This document shows positions 1-5,448 of a DNA stretch of 5,448 nucleotides, one piece after another. The stretch is taken from NCBI GenBank assembly GCA_903858075.1, contig CAIOHI010000127.1, positions 1 to 5,448 of the forward strand. The letters run 5' to 3'. Below the pieces are notes generated by a model that saw only the letters and a program-made list of their open reading frames with translations, had not been told where the DNA came from and searched no databases. The stretch comes from an uncultured Actinomycetes bacterium (GTDB lineage Bacteria > Actinomycetota > Acidimicrobiia > Acidimicrobiales > Ilumatobacteraceae). The translations under genes and the position numbers were made by a program. Position 1 is the stretch's first letter, and the number at the start of each line of letters is the position of its first letter.

Positions 1-201
1 GGTCTGCGTAACCCATGCACTCAACTTGATTCATACCAAGAAGGGCTACGAGGTGCTGTTATCGAATATGACCCAGACGGCAACCTTGTACGTCGCGCAG
101 GAATTATGGGCGTTGTTGTTCGGGCAGGAGTAATTAAAAAAGGATCAAAACTGCATTGCGAACAACCACGAGGAACACACGTTCCATTGGGCCTGGTCTA
201 G
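1..201 (+). CDS. MOSC domain-containing protein, C-terminal part (5' end outside window)
   Basis: Frame 1 is open from the first base to a TAG stop at 199-201, giving 66 residues and no start codon that would suit a complete gene. The peptide begins GLRNPCTQLD and continues with RRAGIMGVVVRAGVIKKG, which matches the end of MOSC domains (molybdenum-cofactor sulfurase C-terminal fold, as in YiiM-type proteins). Cys6 of the visible part sits in the RNPC motif, where the family has its conserved cysteine, thought to carry sulfur or bind molybdenum cofactor. Stand-alone MOSC proteins are linked to molybdenum-cofactor sulfur chemistry or to reduction of N-hydroxylated bases; which applies here cannot be told from the tail. 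The gene is convergent with the glutathione peroxidase, with 25 bases between the two stop codons. The domain call is firm, the exact function is not. Confidence 0.85.
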   Translation, partial: GLRNPCTQLDSYQEGLRGAVIEYDPDGNLVRRAGIMGVVVRAGVIKKGSKLHCEQPRGTHVPLGLV

Positions 202-207
202 CGACGA

Positions 208-243
208 CTGAATTCTCGCAGAATAATTATTTAGCGAGTTCAG
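208..243. terminator. possible hairpin between two convergent genes
   Basis: The arm CTGAATTCTCGC (208-219) pairs with GCGAGTTCAG (234-243) as two 5-bp blocks, with a TT bulge in the left arm. The 14-base loop is AT-rich and contains the self-complementary AATAATTATT. It lies between the MOSC stop and the last codons of the glutathione peroxidase, so it could end transcription from either side. No clear run of T follows the stem in either direction, so it is at best a weak intrinsic terminator. Confidence 0.3.
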
Positions 244-772
244 CTTCAATAGCTGCAGTGAGTGCAGCGTCGTCAGGAGTGGTTGTTGGAGCAAAACGCT
301 TCACCACTTCACCTTGACGGTTCACAAGAAACTTCTCGAAGTTCCACAACACGTCGGGGTCTTGGTTTGGAGTCATGCCAAAACCTTTGAGGCGATCACG
401 GAATGCATCGGGGTCACCTTCTGCACGAGGTGCAGCTGCGGTGAGCGCGGAGTACAAAGGATGCTGGTCGTCGCCGACAACACTGATTTTGGAGAACATC
501 GGAAACTTCACGTTGAACTTTGTGCTGCAAAACTCGACAATTTCAGCGTCGGTGCCGGGCTCTTGCGCACCGAAGTTGTTGGCAGGAAAACCAAGAACTG
601 AAAAACCTTTGTCTTTGTATGTTTGGTGCAGGCTCTCGAGAGCTTCGTATTGAGGGGTGAGGCCGCACTGTGAAGCGACGTTCACAACCAACATGACCGA
701 CCCGGCGAAGTCGCCCAAGGTGGTGTTAGCGCCAGAAATTGTTGTTACGGGGATGTTGTGCACTGATGTCAT
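227..772 (-). CDS. glutathione peroxidase family protein (BtuE-like, Cys type)
   Basis: A 181-residue protein of the usual length for bacterial glutathione peroxidases, soluble with a thioredoxin fold. It reduces hydrogen peroxide or organic hydroperoxides, and bacterial members mostly use thioredoxin rather than glutathione. The peroxidatic cysteine is Cys36 in NVASQCGLTP. The likely resolving cysteine is Cys82 in EFCSTKF, at the spacing seen in yeast Gpx3. Trp143 and Asn144 of the WNFEKFLV motif complete the active site. The tetrad position normally held by Gln (FPCNQFG) reads FPANNFG, with Asn66 in place of Gln and Ala64 in place of Cys; similar variants occur in other bacterial members. 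The overall pattern, including FPMFSKI and the TPDD tail, resembles E. coli BtuE. The ATG overlaps the stop of the upstream MFS gene (ATGA) and has an AGGA ribosome site, so it is probably translationally coupled as the last gene of the operon. Confidence 0.95.
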   Translation of the reverse strand: MTSVHNIPVTTISGANTTLGDFAGSVMLVVNVASQCGLTPQYEALESLHQTYKDKGFSVLGFPANNFGAQEPGTDAEIVEFCSTKFNVKFPMFSKISVVGDDQHPLYSALTAAAPRAEGDPDAFRDRLKGFGMTPNQDPDVLWNFEKFLVNRQGEVVKRFAPTTTPDDAALTAAIEAELAK

Positions 773-2031
773 GTGGGAGATCCTAGCCCCTCATTTTCAC
801 CACTTGAACCCCACCAGATGAATGCTGTGGCAATAAAAATGAACATTGCAATAATGAAGGCAAACGGCTTCACTGTTCCGTTAAATGCGCTTGCTGCGAC
901 ACTGCCGAGAAGCGCTGCGCCTGCAGTAGAAAATGTGCCAATAATGGCTGTTGCGGTGCCGGCAACGTGGGGCACGGGCATCATTGCGGCTGCATTGCAA
1001 TTGGGTACAAGCCCCTGGGCAATAGGCAATACACACGCTATGGCGAGGTAGAAAACCCAGAATTGAGGATGTTCTTTTCCGGTGAAGGAAACCACAACGA
1101 GTCCTACTGAGGTGAAAAGCCCAATGAGTGACATGCGTCGAAGCAATGGAGTAATACCTATGCGTTTAACAAGGCGCGCATTGTTTAAAGAGTTGACGGC
1201 AAGTAAGCACGCCACGACTCCGAAAATAAGCGGAAACCAATTGCCGTAGCCGTAAATATCTTCCACAATCACTTCAGAACCCGCAAGGTAGGTAGTCATC
1301 ACCGCAAAGAGAAATGTCATTGCAAGAGTGAAGCTCACTGTTTGGCGATGAGAAAGTACTTCCTTGCCAGCCTGGCTGACCGAACTCCAGGTGAATGGTC
1401 GGCGGTTATCGATGGCCAGAGTTTCAGGTAGTCGACGTGCCCACAGCATGAGGAGCACTCCAACAACGCTGGGGAACCAGAACACAATGCGCCATGGTGC
1501 AATTTTTATGAGGCCTGCCCCGAGGCTGGGAGCAAGAATGGGAACGAGCAAGAAAACAGCGGTGATGGTCGACATCAACTGGGCCATGACAGTGCCTGCA
1601 AAGCGGTCACGAATCATTGCGGTACTCAATGATCGTGCAGCAGCTGCACCGAGGCCCCAAATGAAACGTGCGGCAATCACCCAACCCCACGACGGCGCAA
1701 CGCTGGCAAGGATGCCGCCAAGGGAATACAAAGCGAGCCCTGCGAACAACAAACCACGCCGGCCGTATTTGTCTGACGCCGGGCCATAGAGCCATGGGCC
1801 AACTGCTAAACCCAAAAAGAACGCCGTCACAATCCAGCTGACTTGTGATGAGTCGGGGCTCATGCCGTATTCCTCACGCATCTTGGGAAACGCCGGCAAC
1901 ATGAGATCTATGGCCAGTGCGCTGCTTGCCATGAGTGCGGTGGTGAGAAGAATGAATTCACGACCACTCGCTACGCCTTTTTCTTTCGCGCCTTCACTTG
2001 CAGAGAATGATTGCTTTGAAGAAAACGGCAC
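769..2031 (-). CDS. MFS multidrug efflux transporter, Bcr/CflA-like (DHA1 type)
   Basis: A 420-residue inner-membrane protein with about 12 hydrophobic segments, probably exporting drugs or other small toxic compounds by proton antiport. TM1 spans about residues 26-47 and holds IDLMLPAFP, close to the S/D-x-YLPA pattern of Bcr/CflA transporters. The loop after TM2 carries MFS motif A, GPASDKYGRR (83-92), with Asp87 and Arg91/Arg92. TM5 holds a motif C-like stretch, VPILAPSLGAG (163-173). A charged central loop at about 200-230 separates the two halves. The start is GTG at 2031-2029; an in-frame TGA lies two codons upstream, and the next ATG (residue 34) would cut into TM1, so GTG is the only good choice. 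No strong Shine-Dalgarno site precedes it. It starts 13 bases after the acyltransferase stop and overlaps the peroxidase start by four bases. The substrate cannot be predicted. Confidence 0.9.
   Translation of the reverse strand: MPFSSKQSFSASEGAKEKGVASGREFILLTTALMASSALAIDLMLPAFPKMREEYGMSPDSSQVSWIVTAFFLGLAVGPWLYGPASDKYGRRGLLFAGLALYSLGGILASVAPSWGWVIAARFIWGLGAAAARSLSTAMIRDRFAGTVMAQLMSTITAVFLLVPILAPSLGAGLIKIAPWRIVFWFPSVVGVLLMLWARRLPETLAIDNRRPFTWSSVSQAGKEVLSHRQTVSFTLAMTFLFAVMTTYLAGSEVIVEDIYGYGNWFPLIFGVVACLLAVNSLNNARLVKRIGITPLLRRMSLIGLFTSVGLVVVSFTGKEHPQFWVFYLAIACVLPIAQGLVPNCNAAAMMPVPHVAGTATAIIGTFSTAGAALLGSVAASAFNGTVKPFAFIIAMFIFIATAFIWWGSSGENEGLGSPT
781..784 (-). promoter_or_regulatory. ribosome binding site of the glutathione peroxidase gene
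   Basis: On the minus strand AGGA stands 8 bases before the ATG at 772-770, a normal Shine-Dalgarno distance. It lies inside the end of the MFS coding region. It supports the ATG start and reinitiation after the overlapping TGA. Confidence 0.6.
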
Positions 2032-2044
2032 ACTTCACGCTAGG

Positions 2045-4171
2045 TCATTTACTGGTCTTCGCACGTGCTGGGGCATATTGCGACCATTTCCCGCTACTCA
2101 TGAGGATATTCCACAGTTTTTCTTGATGAGCAGCAATCCACAGTTCGCTGAGATGGAACTGATTACGAAAGACAAATTGTTGATCGAGAAAAGGAATACA
2201 GATAGGCAAGTAAGGGCAAGCAAAAGTGTCGTAGTCAACGCTGAACACGTTCTCACGATTTTTTGCTTCCGATCGATATATCAATTCGGTTGGAAAAGGT
2301 GTGGTGTTGGCCTCATACGCACACGAAGAAATTGCAGATGCTCCTGACAAGCATTGTGCGGGGTCAAATGATGCAAAGGGAAGTGGTTCAAGAATGGCCA
2401 CTCTTGTTGCAATCTTCAATAGCGCATCGAGTGCTGCTGACGTGCGTTGTGCAACAACAGTAGAAAGATCGTCTTGTGTTGGATTTTCCGGTACGTAAAA
2501 GGCGTCGGGTCGTGAGCCGGGGTCTCGAGAGACATTAGTGACGATGATGATGTCGGGTTTCAGCGCTGGAAGAAGAGTGTCGTACCACTCGGCACGAGAT
2601 TTTTTACAACGAGTAATAAGTGTTTCATCGCGTGCTGCCCACATCAGGCCAGGTTGCCATGGGCAACCCGAGCGTGTGAGTGCCGAGAATGTGAAGTGTT
2701 TCTCGCGCGCAAGTTTCACAAAAGTAGGAATAAGCATTTCCGCATTGCTGTCGCCCATCAGCACAATGTGCTGTGGTGTTGAGTCTTTTGAGGTGTCGGT
2801 ATACAACGTGCACTTGCTGGGTTCGCTAGCAGAACAGGGTTGAACAAGTTCCGCTGCGGGCATTGCACTTTTCATGTCAAAGGTTTGTGGTGGTGCTGCA
2901 CTGAGAATTGCCTGCACTTTGGTCGGCAAACCTGAAGTATTAATAGTTGAGGCAGTTTGCCGCACCTTCGGGGTGCCATCGAGCAGCGGACGTACCAGCA
3001 ATGTTGCTGTGAGAACACTCAGAGCAAGCCCAACCACAACAACAGTGCGCGGAATGCGATGCAGGCGTTTGCTCACGCGAACGGGGGCTTCGATGAGTTC
3101 GTAACTAAGCGCCGACAGTGCGGTGGCGCCCACAGTGGAAAACAATGCCAATTGCAGAGGAGACAGTGAAAGTACTGGCTTAGAGAGAACGATGAGTGGC
3201 CAGTGCCATAAGTACGTGCCGTACGAGATGCGACCCAGATACGTGAAGTGCTTGGAGGAGAAAATACGTTGAAGTGGTGAAGGGAAATGTGGTTCGAGCG
3301 ACCAAATGAGCACAACCGCCATTGCCGTTGCCAAAATTCCGCGAGTGCTTGCAGATAGCGAAGAGAGAAACCACCCGTCGCCAATTGCTAGAGCAATGAA
3401 TGCAACAAGAGCAAGTGGAGTAAGAGCCGCCTGGAAGGGAAGCTTTGTAACAGAAGTACTGGAATGTTCGTTGCGACGCAGAAGAAACACTGCAAGTAAA
3501 GCCCCTGCAGCGAGTTGATACACACGGGTGTCGGTTGCGTAATAGGCCCGCATGGGGTTGCTCTGTTGCGTGAAAATTTGTAATGCGATTGACGCAACAA
3601 AAAGTGCACCGATTCCGAAAATTAAGTTTGTGAACTTTTTCAGTGGTTGTGCAAACTTAGTGAGGACAACGAGCAATAACGGAAAGGCAAAGTAGAACTG
3701 TTCTTCAATAGCAAGAGACCAGAAATGCAAAAATGGGCTTTTGTTTACGTCATCGGCGAAATAATTTGTTGATGCCCCAAGAAAATTCCAGTTTGCAACG
3801 TAGAGAAGTGAGCTACGGGCATCATTAACAAAGCTCATAGCAACAAGACGAGGTTCAGTTACTGAAGCAAGAAGGCAAATAATCACTATCGCAATGAGTG
3901 CTGCGGGAAGAAGACGCCGTACACGCCGAGCATAAAAACGGCGCAGTTGGATAGAACCGGTTGTGCGATGCTCGGCAAGCATCACGTTGGTAACAAGAAA
4001 ACCCGACAAGACAAAGAAAAGGTCGACACCAATGAAGCCGCCTCGCATCCAAGTGAGCTCACTGTGGAAGAGCACCACCAGATACACGGCAACTGTGCGC
4101 AGACCATCAAGAGCAGGACGATGCGTGAATGCCTCAGATATGGGCAAAGGAGAGTGAGTGGAATGAGACAA
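2045..4171 (-). CDS. acyltransferase 3 (OafA/YrhL-like) with C-terminal SGNH domain
   Basis: A 708-residue membrane protein that probably moves an acyl group, often acetyl, onto a surface polysaccharide, peptidoglycan or lipid. Residues 18 to about 365 form the acyltransferase-3 domain with about 10 membrane segments. Arg25 and His36 fit the family's R-x10-H motif. GVDLFFVLSGFL (48-59), RVRR (83-86), FWSLAIEEQFY (150-160), GTYLWHWP (318-325) and YELIEAPVR (357-365) are standard blocks. A last membrane segment (about 376-397) leads to an extracytoplasmic SGNH-like domain. Its nucleophile block is LMGDSNAE (Ser475), and its last block is RNQFHLS (669-675), with Asn670 where the family has the catalytic Asp three residues before His673. 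Eight cysteines (446/454, 503/522, 607/617, 652/658) in the outer domain suggest disulfides. The start is TTG at 4171; no ATG or GTG is available before the first motif, and another TTG at residue 9 is possible. The acceptor is unknown. Confidence 0.92.
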   Translation of the reverse strand: MSHSTHSPLPISEAFTHRPALDGLRTVAVYLVVLFHSELTWMRGGFIGVDLFFVLSGFLVTNVMLAEHRTTGSIQLRRFYARRVRRLLPAALIAIVIICLLASVTEPRLVAMSFVNDARSSLLYVANWNFLGASTNYFADDVNKSPFLHFWSLAIEEQFYFAFPLLLVVLTKFAQPLKKFTNLIFGIGALFVASIALQIFTQQSNPMRAYYATDTRVYQLAAGALLAVFLLRRNEHSSTSVTKLPFQAALTPLALVAFIALAIGDGWFLSSLSASTRGILATAMAVVLIWSLEPHFPSPLQRIFSSKHFTYLGRISYGTYLWHWPLIVLSKPVLSLSPLQLALFSTVGATALSALSYELIEAPVRVSKRLHRIPRTVVVVGLALSVLTATLLVRPLLDGTPKVRQTASTINTSGLPTKVQAILSAAPPQTFDMKSAMPAAELVQPCSASEPSKCTLYTDTSKDSTPQHIVLMGDSNAEMLIPTFVKLAREKHFTFSALTRSGCPWQPGLMWAARDETLITRCKKSRAEWYDTLLPALKPDIIIVTNVSRDPGSRPDAFYVPENPTQDDLSTVVAQRTSAALDALLKIATRVAILEPLPFASFDPAQCLSGASAISSCAYEANTTPFPTELIYRSEAKNRENVFSVDYDTFACPYLPICIPFLDQQFVFRNQFHLSELWIAAHQEKLWNILMSSGKWSQYAPARAKTSK

Positions 4172-4178
4172 CGTCGGT

Positions 4179-4184
4179 ATTCTA
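4179..4184 (-). promoter_or_regulatory. candidate -10 box for a leaderless acyltransferase mRNA
   Basis: The minus strand reads TAGAAT, followed by 7 bases and then the TTG start codon of the acyltransferase. TANNNT about 7 bases before a start codon is the usual layout for leaderless transcripts in actinobacteria, and no Shine-Dalgarno sequence is visible here. I see no good -35 box. The 33-base gap is the largest break in the operon, so an internal promoter is reasonable but unproven. Confidence 0.35.
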
Positions 4185-4204
4185 CGAGTTTGAAATGTCT
4201 CGTG

Positions 4205-4618
4205 CTAAAGACTCAGCTGGACAATGATGGCTGCGTTGTTAGATTTCTCACGGCGAAACATGCCCTTCAGGAATGACGAGAGGTTTACAAAGCGGGCAAT
4301 AATGCCGTATTTCTTAGTGACGGCTTTTTCCACTGAGGCAAGATCTTGTGGGTTTTCTTGTGGTGTCACTACTCGCGCAGTGCCGTGCACCTTGGTGCCT
4401 CCTTCAAGCAAGCGACCTCGAAAATCGCAAGGTTGAAGCGATACCTGTGCATTGGCACGTACACGCTTCACCTTCCATGCATCGCCCGAAGATGTAAAAG
4501 CCACTTCGCTTGGCGACAACTGAACGATCCATACAGGTAGCGATACCTCTTCGCCATTGCGTTTCACACTGGTGAAGGAAACATATTTTTCATCGCCGAT
4601 GTGTCGAACTGTGCTCAT
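4205..4618 (-). CDS. PPOX class F420- or FMN-dependent oxidoreductase (Rv2061-like)
   Basis: A 137-residue soluble protein of the split beta-barrel flavin-reductase fold, at the usual length for the small PPOX-class F420-dependent family of actinobacteria (TIGR03666, from memory). The pattern KYVSFTSVKRNGEEVSLPVW (11-30), AWKVKRVRAN (47-56), QPCDFRGR (62-69), VHGTARVV (77-84) and KKYG (102-105) follows this family block by block. The basic KVKR stretch is placed where members bind the cofactor phosphate. Such proteins use F420 or FMN to reduce or oxidise small molecules, and the substrate is usually unknown. No partner F420 gene is in the window, so the cofactor is inferred from family only. 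The ATG overlaps the TGA of the upstream HNH gene by four bases (ATGA). GGGAG on the minus strand lies 15 bases upstream, too far for a typical ribosome site, so coupled translation is likely. Confidence 0.85.
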   Translation of the reverse strand: MSTVRHIGDEKYVSFTSVKRNGEEVSLPVWIVQLSPSEVAFTSSGDAWKVKRVRANAQVSLQPCDFRGRLLEGGTKVHGTARVVTPQENPQDLASVEKAVTKKYGIIARFVNLSSFLKGMFRREKSNNAAIIVQLSL

Positions 4619-5448
4619 GGTGGAAGTGTATGGCTCCCTGGTTGTCGCACCACCACTTCTCGCGTACCAGCGTTGAGCGTAAGTTTCCAGCCGCCTTCAT
4701 GAACGCAACGATGATGTGTGGCGCAAAGTGGAACGAGATTATTGAGGTCGGTGGGGCCACCACTATTCCAAAACGTGAGGTGATGTGGTTGGCATTGCCC
4801 AACGGGGGCCTGGCATTGCGGAATGGCACATGTGGCATGCATTGCCTCAAGTGCTTGTCGTTGTTGTCGTGACGCGAGGCGAGAGGAGCGACCAAGGTCG
4901 AGGACTGCTCCGGCAGTGCTGAGAACAATGGGAATAATTTTTGCTTCACAAGCCATTCGGCGAATGGTGTCGATGGGTATTTGCACATCGGTTCCGGTGT
5001 GCATAACGGTGTTGGTATGTAGACCTTGTACAAGGGTTTGATAGTCGATGACCACGCTAATTTCTGCACGTTGATGGGCAGACGTGTGACTGTTGCTCTC
5101 GCCAGACTGTTGGACGAGAGCAATGAGCCCCAAGGCATTGAGGTGTCGTGCTCGTGCTTCGCCTTCAGGGCAGGTGCTGGGGGTGTGTTCATGGAAAAGA
5201 CGATTGACCACTTGCTGCAATTTGCCAACAAAGGAAAGCCCGGACTCGGGGTCGAACTCGCCATGCATGCAGACCATGCCCGAATCACGGTCGACCCAAT
5301 GCCGTAACCAGGTTTTGCGACGCTGTTGTTCTAAGCGCTCGAGTTCATTATTTGCTGTGAGGCTCATGACGGCTTGTTTCATGGCGCGTGAGAAATTGTC
5401 GGGAGTGGAATGTGTGGCCACATTGGCGAGCCACTCGCTTTGTTGGAC
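4615..5448 (-). CDS. DUF222 / 13E12-type HNH endonuclease domain protein (5' end outside window)
   Basis: The frame is open from the window edge to TGA at 4617-4615, giving 277 residues. A GTG at 5421 could serve as a start, but the nine residues before it (VQQSEWLAN) continue the DUF222 helix pattern, so the gene most likely begins outside; full-length members are commonly 400 residues or more. The DUF222 part includes GMVCMHGEFDPESG (visible residues about 57-70). The C-terminal HNH nuclease domain begins near residue 200: Cys207 and Cys212 (CAIPQC), the catalytic HH pair 222-223 in PHHLTFW, Asn237 in DLNNLVPLC, Cys242, HH 245-246 and His250. The cysteines and histidines fit a zinc-bound beta-beta-alpha metal fold. 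All HNH residues are present, so DNA cleavage is plausible. These proteins often occur in many copies in actinobacteria, and their role, mobile or domestic, is unclear. The stop overlaps the PPOX start. Confidence 0.88.
   Translation of the reverse strand, partial: VQQSEWLANVATHSTPDNFSRAMKQAVMSLTANNELERLEQQRRKTWLRHWVDRDSGMVCMHGEFDPESGLSFVGKLQQVVNRLFHEHTPSTCPEGEARARHLNALGLIALVQQSGESNSHTSAHQRAEISVVIDYQTLVQGLHTNTVMHTGTDVQIPIDTIRRMACEAKIIPIVLSTAGAVLDLGRSSRLASRQQRQALEAMHATCAIPQCQAPVGQCQPHHLTFWNSGGPTDLNNLVPLCATHHRCVHEGGWKLTLNAGTREVVVRQPGSHTLPP

Noticed and set aside
1364..1789. A 141-codon plus-strand open frame.
   Set aside because: It lies wholly antisense within the MFS gene, with a basic, low-complexity product typical of a shadow frame.
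1862..2347. A 161-codon plus-strand open frame across the MFS/acyltransferase junction.
   Set aside because: It runs antisense to two well-supported genes and its product shows no family features.
2652..2668. Inverted repeat GGTTGCC-ATG-GGCAACC.
   Set aside because: It sits inside the acyltransferase codons for GCPWQP, has no T-run, and is likely a by-product of the coding sequence.
4172..4207. PPOX and acyltransferase are in the same frame, separated by one TAG, suggesting readthrough fusion.
   Set aside because: Both proteins are complete against their families, and nothing suggests a recoding signal; one in three gene pairs share a frame by chance.
4590..5288. A 232-codon open frame on the minus strand, overlapping the HNH gene in another frame.
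   Set aside because: The product has no recognisable motif or domain, and the other frame is a clear DUF222/HNH protein through the same stretch.
5419..5421. GTG as the true start of the HNH gene.
   Set aside because: The frame stays open to the window edge and the preceding residues continue the DUF222 pattern, so the gene is more likely cut by the window.

Overview
The window looks like chromosomal DNA of an actinobacterium (Actinomycetota). The signs are a DUF222/13E12-type HNH protein, a PPOX-class oxidoreductase of the mycobacterial Rv2061-like type, and an acyltransferase-3 protein with a fused SGNH domain. Base composition is close to balanced by eye, not strongly GC-rich. A lower-GC lineage, such as a freshwater actinobacterium or acidimicrobial group, is therefore plausible, but this is inference and the sequence does not fix the taxon.

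Layout. Positions 1-201 (+ strand) hold the last 66 codons of a MOSC-domain protein whose start lies outside the window. It converges on a five-gene block that fills the rest of the window on the minus strand. In the direction of transcription the block is: a DUF222/HNH protein (5448-4615, cut by the window edge), a small PPOX flavin/F420 oxidoreductase (4618-4205), a large acyltransferase-3/SGNH membrane protein (4171-2045), a Bcr/CflA-like MFS drug exporter (2031-769) and a BtuE-like glutathione peroxidase (772-227). Spacing is tight: a 4-base ATGA overlap, a 33-base gap, a 13-base gap and another ATGA overlap. This fits one transcription unit, perhaps with an internal promoter in the 33-base gap. 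No stretch of 300 bases lacks a gene. I saw no tRNA, rRNA, CRISPR array, insertion sequence or attachment site.

How the genes may work together. The MFS exporter and the peroxidase overlap and are probably translationally coupled, which suggests a joint stress or detoxification role. The PPOX protein could add redox chemistry. The acyltransferase probably modifies a cell-surface glycan or lipid. The HNH protein belongs to a widespread, poorly understood actinobacterial family and need not be functionally linked.

I do not see convincing evidence of a new defence or mobile system. The points most worth a second look are an Asp-to-Asn change at the predicted catalytic Asp of the SGNH domain, a possible leaderless TTG start for the same gene, and a glutathione peroxidase whose catalytic Gln is replaced by Asn.
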